A stretch of DNA of 64,000 bases from Ponticaulis profundi (GCF_042659465.1 NZ_JBHSSW010000066.1:248001-312000), one strand, 5' to 3'; positions 26,740-37,378 are shown, numbered from the stretch's first letter. Notes: generated by a model not told the origin, from the sequence alone. Translations and numbers: made by a program.

Positions 26740-27568
26740 CGGTTTGGTGAATTCACCAGATTCGTTAGGGGCCAACTTCGATATCGATCAGAAAGATGCG
26801 TTTCTCGTAGATCTGGATGGTTTCGAAGGGCCGCTACATCTACTGCTGGCGCTCGCGCGGCGCCAGAAAGTCGATTTGCGCCGTATTTCAGTTCTTGAAC
26901 TCGCTGAACAATATCTCGGATTTATTCAGGATGCGCGTAAGAAGCGTATCGACCTGGCAGCTGACTATCTATTGATGGCGGCCTGGCTGGCCTATCTGAA
27001 GTCGCGTCTCCTTTTGCCGAAGCCAGAGAAGGCGGAAAGCGACGACGAAGAATCGGCGGACGATCTCGCGGCGCGTCTGGCATTTCGTCTGCAAAGGCTG
27101 GAGGCCATGCGTCAGGCCGCGGCGGACCTCATGGAAAGCGATGTTCTGGGACGTGATGTTTTCGAACGCGGCCTGCCAGAACGACCGGTTGTCATCAAAC
27201 GTGCTCAATACAACACGCGCATGATTGATCTCATGGCTGCGTTTGCGAAAATTCAGGACCGCAACAAGCGCGAAAAACCACACGAAGTCGTCAAACAATA
27301 TGTGTTGCCGCTCGAAAGTGCGCGTGAAGTGATTGAAAAAGCGCTCCCCGAGCTCGATGACTGGCGCTCACTGAACGATATCAGTGACACAAAAAGAAGC
27401 GCCGAGGATGATAAGGTTGCTCCCAGAAAGTCTCGTCTTGCCAGTCTCTTCGCAGCATCTCTTGATATGACGAAAGCGCATCGTATCGACTTGCGGCAGG
27501 ACAGTTATGGCGCGCCAGTCATGGTGAGACGGATGGACGAAGTCACAGAAGAAAGCCATGTCGTCTAA
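26732..27568 (+). CDS. scpA: segregation and condensation protein A
   Basis: A 278-residue kleisin that joins the two SMC heads in the condensin complex. The N-terminal domain, with DGFEGPLHLLLALARRQKVDLR and ISVLELAEQYL, is the ScpA signature, and the central helical part carries the ScpB-binding segment. Its start overlaps the nagZ end and its end overlaps scpB by 11 nt, so the three are translated as a coupled set. smc itself is not in the window. Confidence 0.95.
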   Translation: MADGLVNSPDSLGANFDIDQKDAFLVDLDGFEGPLHLLLALARRQKVDLRRISVLELAEQYLGFIQDARKKRIDLAADYLLMAAWLAYLKSRLLLPKPEKAESDDEESADDLAARLAFRLQRLEAMRQAAADLMESDVLGRDVFERGLPERPVVIKRAQYNTRMIDLMAAFAKIQDRNKREKPHEVVKQYVLPLESAREVIEKALPELDDWRSLNDISDTKRSAEDDKVAPRKSRLASLFAASLDMTKAHRIDLRQDSYGAPVMVRRMDEVTEESHVV

Positions 27569-28382
27569 ATCCGAAGAAGAACGCCTCGAGGCGATCCGTT
27601 CTGCTGTGAAGCAGATGAGCTTTGCCTATAAGGCGAATGAAAAAAAGACGCCTTCTAAATCCGATAACGATGTTGCCGAGATTGATGAGCCACAGCAGGC
27701 GAGGGCGCCCATACAGCTGGAAGTCGAAGCCGATGCATTGCGACGTGCGGAGGCGGTGCTCTTTGCAGCTGGCGAACCGGTTTCTGCTGAAGAAGTGTCG
27801 CGTGTTCTGCCGGATGGCATCGACGCATCAATCATCCTGATGACACTGAAAGAGGCGTATAATCGCCGCGGTGTGAATCTCGTTGAGGTGGGCGGGCGGT
27901 GGCGCTTCCAGACGGCACCGGACCTGCGACACCTTTTTACGGAATACCGCGAAGAAGACCGCAAACTGTCACCAGCCGCGCTCGAAACCATGGCGATCAT
28001 TGCCTATTGTCAGCCCGTCACCCGGGCAGAGATCGAAGACGTTCGCGGCGTTGCGGTGTCGAAAGGCACGCTGGACATTCTTCTGGAATGTGGATGGGTC
28101 AGACATCGGGGGCGTCGCAAAACGCCTGGTCGTCCCGTGACCTACGGCACGACGTCCGAATTTCTTGAGCATTTTGGCCTCGAAAGTCTGGATGTTCTGC
28201 CAGGCAAATCAGAGTTCATGGCGGCGGGTCTGCTCGATAGTGCTTTGCCTGCGAATTTCGAAATGCCGAAACCGTCTGATTCAGATGCAGATGATGAAGA
28301 ACCGTTCGTTGGTGATGAAACTGATGAAAATGCATCCTTCCATACAGATTTTCTTGCAGAAGATAATCGATCAGACGACTAG
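27558..28382 (+). CDS. scpB: segregation and condensation protein B
   Basis: A 274-residue ScpB, which dimerises and binds ScpA. The paired winged-helix core spans about residues 55-220, with EAVLFAAGEPVSAEEVSRVL, LAALETMAIIAYCQPVTRAEIEDVRG-type sequence and RKKTPGRPVTYGTTSEFLEHFGL. The N-terminal 50 residues (Lys/Glu-rich) and the C-terminal 60 (Asp/Glu-rich) are unstructured extensions. It ends 63 nt before tatA and a probable promoter. Confidence 0.94.
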   Translation: MSSKSEEERLEAIRSAVKQMSFAYKANEKKTPSKSDNDVAEIDEPQQARAPIQLEVEADALRRAEAVLFAAGEPVSAEEVSRVLPDGIDASIILMTLKEAYNRRGVNLVEVGGRWRFQTAPDLRHLFTEYREEDRKLSPAALETMAIIAYCQPVTRAEIEDVRGVAVSKGTLDILLECGWVRHRGRRKTPGRPVTYGTTSEFLEHFGLESLDVLPGKSEFMAAGLLDSALPANFEMPKPSDSDADDEEPFVGDETDENASFHTDFLAEDNRSDD

Positions 28383-28388
28383 CCCGCA

Positions 28389-28430
28389 TTGAGTCGATAG
28401 GGTATCGGGCCTATTGTAAGAGTATCGACT
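28389..28430 (+). promoter_or_regulatory. probable tatABC promoter with an 8-bp dyad
   Basis: TTGAGT (28389-28394), a 17-nt spacer, then TATTGT (28412-28417) form a plausible promoter before tatA. An inverted repeat, AGTCGATA (28392-28399) and TATCGACT (28423-28430), overlaps the -35 and the start-point region. This could be an operator or an mRNA hairpin just before the tatA ribosome binding site. Confidence 0.45.
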
Positions 28431-28444
28431 AGGAGATTTGAGTA

Positions 28445-28648
28445 ATGGCCCCAGGTTGGATGCAATTAGCGCTTGTCGCGCTCATCGCGCTTTTGCTGTT
28501 TGGCGGTCGCGGCAAGATTTCCTCGATCATGGGTGACATGGCGAAAGGCATTAAGAGCTTCCGCACAGGTCTCAAGGATGACGACGAGGATCAGAAGAAA
28601 AAGCCCGAGCCAATCGACGTGACTCCTGAAAAAGACAAAGCAAGCTGA
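28445..28648 (+). CDS. tatA: Sec-independent translocase TatA
   Basis: A 67-residue pore-forming protein of the twin-arginine translocase. One N-terminal membrane helix is followed by the conserved FGGRGKISSIMGDMAKGIKSF amphipathic part, shorter in its FG motif than E. coli but typical of alphaproteobacteria. The charged tail is Lys/Asp-rich. AGGAG lies 9 nt before the ATG. First of tatABC. Confidence 0.93.
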   Translation: MAPGWMQLALVALIALLLFGGRGKISSIMGDMAKGIKSFRTGLKDDDEDQKKKPEPIDVTPEKDKAS

Positions 28649-28663
28649 GCATTCGTTAGTTAG

Positions 28664-28972
28664 ATGCTGCCACAGTTTGGATTATCTGAGCTCCTCTTGC
28701 TGGGGATTGCTGCACTCATTGTTGTTGGTCCGAAAGACCTGCCAATGATGATGCGCAAACTTGGCCAATGGGTTGGTCAGGCCAAGAAAATGGCAAATGA
28801 ATTCCGCGGCGCTTTTGATGACATCGCCCGGCAGGCCGAATTGGATGAATTGCGGTCTGAAATCGAGTCCCTGAAAAAAGACAATCAGCTGGACAAGGCG
28901 ATGTCGGATCTGAAAGACGCCGAGAAAGACATCAATGCTTCGGTGATGAGTGAGACCAAAGGTGACACGTAA
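28664..28972 (+). CDS. tatB: Sec-independent translocase TatB
   Basis: A 102-residue TatB, part of the TatBC receptor that binds twin-arginine signals. The N-terminal FGLSELLLLGIAALIVVGPKDL with its proline hinge and the amphipathic helix LPMMMRKLGQWVGQAKKM are diagnostic. A coiled C-terminal part follows. It overlaps the tatC start. Confidence 0.94.
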   Translation: MLPQFGLSELLLLGIAALIVVGPKDLPMMMRKLGQWVGQAKKMANEFRGAFDDIARQAELDELRSEIESLKKDNQLDKAMSDLKDAEKDINASVMSETKGDT

Positions 28973-29783
28973 AATCGAAGCTGATGATGAGCAGGAGGTT
29001 GAGAACTCAACCGCGCCGCTGCTTCAGCATTTGTATGAACTCCGAAGCCGTCTGATCTGGTCGCTGCTGGCATTGGCTGGCGGTACGATCCTTTGCTTCG
29101 TGTTTGCAGAGCCACTCTACAATCTCCTTCTGACACCGCTCGTTCGGGTCGCTGAGATTGAACGCGGCGATGCAACCTTCCGCCTTATCTATACCGGCCC
29201 GCTCGAGGTCTTTTTCGCGCAGTTAAAGCTCGCGCTTTTTGCGGGCATTTTCGTCGCCTTTCCTGCGATCGCCTGGCAGGTGTATTCCTTCGTTGCCCCA
29301 GGGCTCTACAAGAATGAACGCCGGGCGTTTCTTCCGTTTCTGATTTCAGCGCCAGCGCTTTTCGTGACCGGTGCGGTCTTCGTCTATATCGTGATGCTGC
29401 CGCTGATTTCTCAATTCGCTTTGAGCTTCGAGCAGGAAGCAAGAGACGGTGTCGCGGCGATTGAATCGCAGATCCGCGTGTCAGAATATCTGTCGCTCGT
29501 GATGGCACTCATGCTGGCCTTCGGGCTTTCCTTCCAGCTTCCTGTCGTTGTGAGCTTGCTGGGCAAGGCAGGGCTGGTCTCTGCCGGAACGCTTCGTACA
29601 GGTCGCAAATATGCGGCCGTCGCCATCCTTGCGTTTGCTGCCTTCTTCACGCCGCCAGACATCATCTCGCAGGTCATGCTGGCCGTTCCGGTGATGATCC
29701 TCTACGAAATTTCGATCTGGTGCGTTGTCATGATTGAACGTGCTCGCGAACGTGAAGACGCGGAACGCGAAGGCGAAGAGTAG
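28950..29783 (+). CDS. tatC: Sec-independent translocase TatC
   Basis: A 277-residue, six-helix membrane protein, the core receptor of the Tat system. The N-terminal LLQHLYELRSRLIWS contains the conserved HLxELRxR. Further motifs are FFAQLKLALFAGIFVAFPAI and YALAFGLSFQLPVVV-like. Starts are GTG 28950 or GTG 28962, both without a clear Shine-Dalgarno and both overlapping tatB; coupling to tatB translation is likely. The C-terminal tail is rich in Glu/Arg. Confidence 0.95.
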   Translation: MRPKVTRKIEADDEQEVENSTAPLLQHLYELRSRLIWSLLALAGGTILCFVFAEPLYNLLLTPLVRVAEIERGDATFRLIYTGPLEVFFAQLKLALFAGIFVAFPAIAWQVYSFVAPGLYKNERRAFLPFLISAPALFVTGAVFVYIVMLPLISQFALSFEQEARDGVAAIESQIRVSEYLSLVMALMLAFGLSFQLPVVVSLLGKAGLVSAGTLRTGRKYAAVAILAFAAFFTPPDIISQVMLAVPVMILYEISIWCVVMIERAREREDAEREGEE

Positions 29784-29839
29784 ACGTCAACGCCGCATAT
29801 CGTTAAGCAGCAGCTGACCAACAGTTCAGGTGCTAAGTT

Positions 29840-31158
<1,319 letters not shown>

Positions 31159-31159
<1 letters not shown>

Positions 31160-31932
31160 TGCGTATCCTGCTCACCAATGATGACGGCATCCATGCAGAA
31201 GGCCTGCGCGTGCTCGAGGAGATCGCGCGTGAGCTTTCTGATGATGTCTGGATTGTCGCGCCTGAAGTCGAACAATCGGGCAAGTCCCGCGCCGTCACGC
31301 TGACGGACCCGGTTCGTGTTCGTCAGGTCGAGCCTCAGAAGTTCGCCGTTCAGGGCACACCGACAGACTGCGTGCTGATAGGCCTGCTTGAGCTCGTTGA
31401 AGGCAAGAAACCAGATCTCGTCCTCTCAGGGGTGAATCGCGGTCAGAATATCGCTGAAGACACGACCTATTCCGGCACCATTGCCGGCGCGATGTGTGGC
31501 ATGCAGCATGGCGTGCGCTCCGTTGCGCTCAGCCAGTCGCGAAACTTTCAGCATGATGGGTCGCTGCCATGGGAAACCGCACGCCAGTGGGGACCAAAGG
31601 TGCTCAAGCCCTTGCTTGAAACCGAATGGCCAGATGATGTCGTGATCAATGTGAACTTCCCGGACCGCGCACCTGAAGCGGTCAAAGGTGTCGAGATCAC
31701 GCGCCAGGGTTTTCGCGATGAAAACATCATTCGGGCAGAGCGCCGGATAGATCTGCGCGGCGATACCTATTTCTGGATCGGCTATCGCGGAAAACTCTCT
31801 CAGCCTGCAGAGGGGACCGATTTGAAGGCGATCTATGACGGGAAGGTGTCGATCAGCCCATTGCATGTAGACCTGACCCATGATCGCACATTAGAGTCGA
31901 TGAGAGGCGCATTATCCGGGGTTTGGGAGTAG
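31159..31932 (+). CDS. surE: 5'/3'-nucleotidase SurE
   Basis: A 257-residue survival protein that dephosphorylates nucleoside monophosphates. The N-terminal ILLTNDDGIHAEGL with the metal-binding DD and N is diagnostic, as are VAPEVEQSGKSRAVTL and SGVNRGQNIAEDTTYSGT. In proteobacteria surE is typically followed by pcm, as here. It is translationally coupled to serS. Confidence 0.96.
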
Positions 31933-31936
31933 GTGA

Positions 31937-32602
31937 TTGGCGAGCGGTTCGTATGAGAAGGATCCATACCGGGTCGCTAAGCTGATCCTGGCGCTGCGCC
32001 AATGGGGCGTAACGGAACCTGCGCTGCTCAACGCTGTTGAAGCTCTCCCGCGCGAGCCGTTTCTGGCACCCGACCTCGCTGAGTTTGCCTATGAGGATGT
32101 GGCGCTTCCGATTCCCTGTGGTCAGATTGCGTCCCCACCGCCGCTCGCCGTTGCGATGATCGACGCGTTGAAGCTTGGAACATCACGCACCATGAATGTT
32201 CTGGAGATCGGCACGGGCAGTGGTTACATGACAGCGTTACTATCGCGTCTGTCTCGCCGCGTGAACACGCTCGATCGCTTTCGAACACTGAGCACACAGG
32301 CGCAGAAACGGTTTGATGATCTGGGCCTTGCCAACATCACATCTCACTGCTCGGACGGCTTTGATGGCTGGCCGCAGGCTGCGCCATTTGATCGCATTAT
32401 CTCGACCTGTGCGCTTGAGGATTTGCCGGAAGCATGGTCCGAACAGGTCAAGCCCGGGGGCATCATTCTGGTGCCAATCGGTACGAATGAAGATCAGCGC
32501 GTGTTGCGGTTCACGAAAACACCCAGCGGGAGTATGGCATCTGAGACACTCATGCCATCAAACTTCCTTCATTTGATTGCGGGCGTTGCAAAACAACTCT
32601 GA
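31937..32602 (+). CDS. pcm: protein-L-isoaspartate O-methyltransferase
   Basis: A 221-residue repair enzyme that methylates isoaspartyl residues in damaged proteins. The N-terminal PREPFLAPDLAEFAYEDVALPI and GQIASPPPLAVAMI are characteristic, and the SAM-binding loop is VLEIGTGSGYMTALLSRL near residue 90. The start is TTG, preceded by GGGAG about 8 nt upstream. It follows surE by 4 nt. A second, more divergent paralogue lies at 14260. Confidence 0.93.
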   Translation: MASGSYEKDPYRVAKLILALRQWGVTEPALLNAVEALPREPFLAPDLAEFAYEDVALPIPCGQIASPPPLAVAMIDALKLGTSRTMNVLEIGTGSGYMTALLSRLSRRVNTLDRFRTLSTQAQKRFDDLGLANITSHCSDGFDGWPQAAPFDRIISTCALEDLPEAWSEQVKPGGIILVPIGTNEDQRVLRFTKTPSGSMASETLMPSNFLHLIAGVAKQL

Positions 32603-32622
32603 AACTAAAGTGTGAGGGTTGT

Positions 32623-32651
32623 TTGCAAATTGGTGCGCGCCCAAGTATAGC
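32623..32651 (+). promoter_or_regulatory. probable promoter of yajC-secDF
   Basis: TTGCAA (32623-32628), a 17-nt spacer and TATAGC (32646-32651) lie 40 nt before the yajC start. This follows the window's general TTG-N17-TAT pattern. It would drive the yajC-secD-secF run. Confidence 0.45.
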
Positions 32652-32690
32652 TCCGCGATCTGAAATCACATTTCCCAACGGACGGAACAT

Positions 32691-33029
32691 ATGCTTGATT
32701 CTATACCGACACTGACCGCAGCGGCGGGCGGTTCTAACCTTCTCACCGGCATTATTCTGCCTTTCGGCGCGATGGCGCTGATCATGTATTTTCTCCTGAT
32801 CCGTCCGCAGCAGCAGCAGCGCAAAAAGCATCAGGAAATGATTGCCAACATCAAGAAGAACGACATGATCATCACGTCGGGCGGCCTGATTGGTAAAGTC
32901 GTCAAAGTCGACGAAAAAGAAATGCGCATCAACCTCGGTGACACCGAAGTTCGCATCGTTCGCTCAATGGTCGTGGACCTTTTCAACAAGGACACCACAC
33001 CAGCGAACACCAACGACAAAAAAGGTTAA
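32691..33029 (+). CDS. yajC: preprotein translocase subunit YajC
   Basis: A 112-residue small inner-membrane protein associated with SecDF. One membrane helix (about 18-42) is followed by the conserved FLLIRPQQQQRKKHQEMIAN and GGLIGKVVKVDE parts. Encoded 8 nt before secD, which is the standard arrangement. Confidence 0.95.
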   Translation: MLDSIPTLTAAAGGSNLLTGIILPFGAMALIMYFLLIRPQQQQRKKHQEMIANIKKNDMIITSGGLIGKVVKVDEKEMRINLGDTEVRIVRSMVVDLFNKDTTPANTNDKKG

Positions 33030-33037
33030 GCTAACCT

Positions 33038-34924
33038 ATGCTTCAGTTTCCGACCTGGAAGGTGGCGCTCATTCTTGGCGTCACCCTGATCGGCGCGTTA
33101 CTGGCCTTGCCGAATGCGCTCAATGAAAGACAACGGGAAGCCATTCCGGGTTTCCTGCCGAGTTCGCAAGTCAATCTGGGTCTGGACCTGAGGGGTGGTG
33201 TCTATCTGCTTCTCGACGTCGACCACCAGAGATCGGTTCTGAAGCAGCTGAGCGATATCGAACGCGAAGCCCAGAAACAGTTGAACGCGACGCGCGGTGC
33301 TGACCGCATCACCTATAGTGATCTTCGCGTTCACCCGGCAGCGGTCCATGTGGATCTCGGCAGTGATGAAGCCGTCCAGCAAGCGATTGCGGCGCTTCAG
33401 CCACTCGTGGATGACACTTCGGTTGTTGTTGACGGCATTCGCGTCGCACGCCGCGCCGGACAGGCGATTGAAGTGACGCTGACAGACAATATGTTGTCAG
33501 CCATTCAGTCGGACCCGACACGCTCCTTCACAACAGAGCTTGAATCGCTGGAGACACGTGTCCGCCAGCGTCTTTCCAGCAATGGTGTGGCGGTCTCCAA
33601 TATTGAGATCAGCAAGCCGGCTCTGCGCTTCCGTCCGCGTGACTCGTCAAAGACAGATGCCGCGCTGAACATCATGCGCGAGCTCAATCGGGCGTCCATG
33701 GGCGGTCAGATTGGTGCCTCTGGCCTCAACACACGGGTATTGAACACCGGTGAGATCGAAGTCTCCTTCACGGATCAGAAAAGCGACGAAATCAAACGCG
33801 ACGCTGTTCAGCAGACTGTCGCAAAGCTTGGTCCGCGTCTCGACCCGGACGGCCTTGGCGAAATTTCGGTTCAGCCGCAGGGCGAGAGCCGGATCATCGT
33901 TGAAGCGCCAGGCGAGAAAGATCCGTCACGCCTGAAGGCTCTGATCCAGCAGCCGGGCGTTCTGACCCTGAACCTCGTTGATGAAAACCCATCGCGGCTC
34001 CGGGCTGCCATGGAAACCGGTCGGACGCAGGACGGATACGAACTTGTCTCATCCACGGATGGCGAAACGCTTCTGATCGTTGCTGATCCGATTATCGAAG
34101 GTGATCAGGTCAAAAGCGCATCTCAGATCTTTGATGAGAGCAACAACCCCGCCGTCAGCTTCAGCCTGAATGTGCGTGGCGCAACGCAGTTCTTCCGCGC
34201 TACGGGTGAGAATGTCGGACGCCGCTTTGCCATTATTCTCGATGGTGTCTCGCGGTCGGCGCCGCGTATTCAGGAGCCGATCCCAGGTGGTACTGCGCGC
34301 ATCACCGGCCAGTTCAGCATGGAAGAGGCCCGTGATCTGGCAACGATCGTTCAGGCCGGTGCTCTCCCGGCAGATATTGTTGTCGTTGAAGAGCGTCAGG
34401 TCGGTCCGTCCCTTGGTCAGGATTCGATTGAAGCAGGTGCGCTTGCTTCTATTATCGGTCTGGCCCTGGTCGCAATCTTCATGATCATTGCTTACGGCTC
34501 GTTTGGCGGCTTTGCCGTCGGTTCGCTCGTGGTCAATATCATTCTCATTCTCGGGGCTCTGTCAGGGCTCGGGGCGACGCTCACACTTCCAGGTATCGCA
34601 GGCATCATTCTGACCATTGGTATGGCGGTCGATGCGAACGTGCTCGTGTTTGAACGGATCCGTGAGGAAGCGCGAAACGGGCGATCACCGATGAGTGCCG
34701 TCGACATTGGCTATCAACAGGCTCTGTCGACCATTCTGGATGCGAACATCACGACACTTCTGGCCGCAGCCGTTCTCTATACGCTCGGTTCGGGGCCTGT
34801 GAAAGGCTTCGCTGTGACGCTCGCGATTGGTATTTTCACATCCGTGTTCACCGCATTCGTTGTGACCCGTTGGTTCACTGTTCTCTGGCTTCGTGGCACA
34901 CGCCCGAAAAAGCTGCCGATTTAG
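33038..34924 (+). CDS. secD: protein translocase subunit SecD
   Basis: A 628-residue inner-membrane protein that, with SecF, uses the proton gradient to drive late steps of protein export. N-terminal helix (about 5-22), a large periplasmic domain with the conserved LGLDLRGGVYLLLDVD, and a C-terminal set of five helices with GTARITGQFSMEEARDLAT and MAVDANVLVFERIREE. Length is typical for alphaproteobacteria. Followed by secF 12 nt downstream. Confidence 0.97.
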   Translation: MLQFPTWKVALILGVTLIGALLALPNALNERQREAIPGFLPSSQVNLGLDLRGGVYLLLDVDHQRSVLKQLSDIEREAQKQLNATRGADRITYSDLRVHPAAVHVDLGSDEAVQQAIAALQPLVDDTSVVVDGIRVARRAGQAIEVTLTDNMLSAIQSDPTRSFTTELESLETRVRQRLSSNGVAVSNIEISKPALRFRPRDSSKTDAALNIMRELNRASMGGQIGASGLNTRVLNTGEIEVSFTDQKSDEIKRDAVQQTVAKLGPRLDPDGLGEISVQPQGESRIIVEAPGEKDPSRLKALIQQPGVLTLNLVDENPSRLRAAMETGRTQDGYELVSSTDGETLLIVADPIIEGDQVKSASQIFDESNNPAVSFSLNVRGATQFFRATGENVGRRFAIILDGVSRSAPRIQEPIPGGTARITGQFSMEEARDLATIVQAGALPADIVVVEERQVGPSLGQDSIEAGALASIIGLALVAIFMIIAYGSFGGFAVGSLVVNIILILGALSGLGATLTLPGIAGIILTIGMAVDANVLVFERIREEARNGRSPMSAVDIGYQQALSTILDANITTLLAAAVLYTLGSGPVKGFAVTLAIGIFTSVFTAFVVTRWFTVLWLRGTRPKKLPI

Positions 34925-34936
34925 GAGGTCGCACAC

Positions 34937-35941
34937 ATGTTGATGAAACGTCTTCCGATCGAGACCAATATCGATTTCATGTCGGTCCGGATGATCGCGT
35001 TTGCGATTTCCGGTCTGGCGATCATCCTGTCACTCGCATTGATTCCGATGCGGGGCCTCAATTTCGGTATCGACTTTGCGGGCGGTACGCTTGTTGAGAT
35101 TTCTGCGCCGGAAGGTGTGGAAACCGAAGATATCCGGTCATCTCTGACAGATCTGAACCTTAAGGATTTGCAGGTCACCTCGGCGACCGGCACAGGCGCC
35201 AACGCGCAGGAAATCTTTGTCATCCGCGCCGCGACGAGTGATGATGGCGTGAGTGCCAGCACGTCCGAGGAAGGTGAGGCGCCAGTTGTCTCAAGCGAAG
35301 CCGACCTCGTGGTCGCCACACTGCAGGAAGTCTTTCCGCAGGACGATCTTGAGAATCCGGCCTGGGAAGTTCTGCGCAAGGAGAACGTCGGACCGAAGGT
35401 TTCTCACGAGCTCTTGCGTGCCGGTTTGACGGCGCTCATCGTCGCTCTGGCATTCATGCTCGTTTATATCTGGTTCCGGTTCGAACTTCAGTTCTCGATC
35501 GGCGCGGTCCTTGCGCTGGTTCACGATATTATCCTGACCATTGGCGTGTTCTCGCTGTTGCAGATCGACTTCAATCTGACGACGATTGCGGCGCTTCTGA
35601 CGATTATCGGTTATTCGATGAACGACACGGTTGTTGTGTATGACCGCGTGCGTGAGGAACTTCGCAAATACAAGAAGATGCCTCTGAAGGACCTGATCAA
35701 CATGTCTCTGAACCGGACGTTGTCGCGTACGGTTCTGACGTCAGGCACGACGCTTCTGGCTTTGATCTCGATCTATACGCTTGGCGGCGAAGTTCTGCGT
35801 GGTTTCTCCTTCGCTCTCATCTGGGGCATTATCGTTGGTACGTATTCGTCGATCTTCGTCGCGTCCGCGCTTCTGCTTCACACCGGTCTCAAACGGGACC
35901 GGAAGGCAGATCAGCAGGACGCCGAGAAGTCGTTCAGCTAA
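34937..35941 (+). CDS. secF: protein translocase subunit SecF
   Basis: A 334-residue partner of SecD with six membrane helices. The N-terminal GLNFGIDFAGGTLVEI and the later IGYSMNDTVVVYDRVREEL and NRTLSRTVLTSGTTLLALI are SecF signatures. The periplasmic part (about 60-150) contains an acidic stretch. AGGAGG precedes the ATG. The operon ends in a strong terminator. Confidence 0.97.
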   Translation: MLMKRLPIETNIDFMSVRMIAFAISGLAIILSLALIPMRGLNFGIDFAGGTLVEISAPEGVETEDIRSSLTDLNLKDLQVTSATGTGANAQEIFVIRAATSDDGVSASTSEEGEAPVVSSEADLVVATLQEVFPQDDLENPAWEVLRKENVGPKVSHELLRAGLTALIVALAFMLVYIWFRFELQFSIGAVLALVHDIILTIGVFSLLQIDFNLTTIAALLTIIGYSMNDTVVVYDRVREELRKYKKMPLKDLINMSLNRTLSRTVLTSGTTLLALISIYTLGGEVLRGFSFALIWGIIVGTYSSIFVASALLLHTGLKRDRKADQQDAEKSFS

Positions 35942-35960
35942 ACCAGATTGATGGACACAA

Positions 35961-35989
35961 AAAACCCGGGCAGTGCCCGGGTTTTTCTA
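35961..35989. terminator. bidirectional rho-independent terminator between secF and sodB
   Basis: An 11-bp stem AAAACCCGGGC / GCCCGGGTTTT with the 3-nt loop AGT is followed by a U-rich tail on both strands. It ends secF on the plus strand and sodB on the minus strand. Confidence 0.92.
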
Positions 35990-36011
35990 TGCTTGAAATC
36001 AGATTTTGATT

Positions 36012-36614
36012 TTATGCGTCAGCAAGGTTCTGGTTCGCAAAGTCCCAGTTCACCAGCTCGTCGAGGAATGTCTCGATGTATTTTGGACGCGCATTCTGAT
36101 AATCCAGATAGTAAGCGTGTTCCCAGACGTCCATTGTCAGAAGCGGTATCACACCATCTTCCGTGAGGGGTGTCTCAGCGTTCGGCGTTTTGCGAACTTC
36201 CAGTTTGCCGCCGTTCAGGACGAGCCAGGCCCAGCCAGAACCGAACTGTGTCGCGCCAGCTGTTGAGAAAGCTTCTTTGAACTTGTCGTAAGAACCGAAG
36301 TCACGGTCGATCATTTCGGCAACTTTGCCCGTTGGCGCACCGCCGCCATCAGCCTTCATGGAATGCCAATAGAATGTGTGGTTCCAGACCTGAGCGGCGT
36401 TGTTGAAAACGCCAGCTTTGGACGAATCAGCTGCAGCGATTGAAATGATCTCTTCAAGGGATTTACCCTCAAGGTCAGACCCTTCAATAAGCTTGTTCAG
36501 ATTGGTGACATACGCCTGATGGTGTTTGCCATAGTGGAAATTCAGTGTTTCCTCTGAAATATGTGGGGCAAGCGCGTTGCGCTCATATGGAAGGCTTGGA
36601 AGATCAAAAGCCAT
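36012..36614 (-). CDS. sodB: superoxide dismutase (iron type)
   Basis: A 200-residue cytoplasmic enzyme that converts superoxide to peroxide and oxygen. Metal ligands are H27 (FHYGKHH), H79 (WNHTFYW), D162 and H166 (DVWEHAYY). The NNAAQ at 71-75 with glutamine is characteristic of the iron form, though cambialistic use is possible. The ATG has AAGGAGG upstream on the minus strand. It is divergent from the gene at 36674. Confidence 0.95.
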   Translation of the reverse strand: MAFDLPSLPYERNALAPHISEETLNFHYGKHHQAYVTNLNKLIEGSDLEGKSLEEIISIAAADSSKAGVFNNAAQVWNHTFYWHSMKADGGGAPTGKVAEMIDRDFGSYDKFKEAFSTAGATQFGSGWAWLVLNGGKLEVRKTPNAETPLTEDGVIPLLTMDVWEHAYYLDYQNARPKYIETFLDELVNWDFANQNLADA

Positions 36615-36673
36615 GGAATAGGTCCTCCTTATAAAAACCGGCAGTCACGTCACCGGGACGCAAACAGGATATT

Positions 36674-37378
36674 GTGATCGTCATGCCCGAGACCAAGCAT
36701 GAAAGTCCAGATTTCTTCAAAAGATTAGAGACTTTTGTGAAACGTAACCACGAAACGCTTTGGCTGGGGACGAGGTTCCTGCCAGTTGCGCGCAGACGGC
36801 GAGCCTTATGCATTCTTTGTCTGGATGGTGAGTTTTATCGAATTGTCACCAGTGTGAATGAAGAGATGATCGGCCAGATCAGGCTTCAGTGGTGGCGAGA
36901 TGAAATCGAGCGATTGAAAGCTGGCGAAGCGCCGCAAAAGTCCATGGCCGGTGAGGCGCTTGGATATCTGCTCAAGGAAAACGCAGACGACGCGGCGCAT
37001 GTTCTGCGCTTGCTGGATGCCTATGACGATCATCTTGGCAAACAGGAAACACGTTACGCGGAAAACCTGTTTGGCGCGCTTATGGATGACAGACCTCGGG
37101 GCGGTGCATCTTCGTCCGTCAGCACGGTTTGCGGCCGCGTCTTTCAGCTGGCCAATCAGAAGGTCTCCGGTGAACCGCTCACCGATGCCGTAAATGAGCT
37201 GGCGGATCGAACGTCGTCGCTGGAGGACGAAGAATGGGCCTGGGTCAGTCTCTTTGATCTGCTGCCATTCTGGCTGGAGAAGAAAAACCCGGCCCCGATC
37301 GCCAAACGCTGGCGCATCTGGCGATCTTTTCTGGGTGGCGAGAAGCGCTTGCAATCCCGCCTGAGGCGCTGGGCTTAG
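36674..37378 (+). CDS. squalene/phytoene synthase-like protein (NDUFAF6-like)
   Basis: A 234-residue protein of the squalene/phytoene synthase superfamily. The segment IGQIRLQWWRDEIERLKAG near residue 57 is the best signature and matches the alphaproteobacterial group related to NDUFAF6, a complex I assembly factor in mitochondria. The aspartate-rich motifs of active prenyl synthases are not seen, so a non-catalytic role is likely (inference). Start could be GTG 36674 or ATG 36683. Its stop overlaps the trmFO stop by 4 nt. Confidence 0.72.
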   Translation: MIVMPETKHESPDFFKRLETFVKRNHETLWLGTRFLPVARRRRALCILCLDGEFYRIVTSVNEEMIGQIRLQWWRDEIERLKAGEAPQKSMAGEALGYLLKENADDAAHVLRLLDAYDDHLGKQETRYAENLFGALMDDRPRGGASSSVSTVCGRVFQLANQKVSGEPLTDAVNELADRTSSLEDEEWAWVSLFDLLPFWLEKKNPAPIAKRWRIWRSFLGGEKRLQSRLRRWA

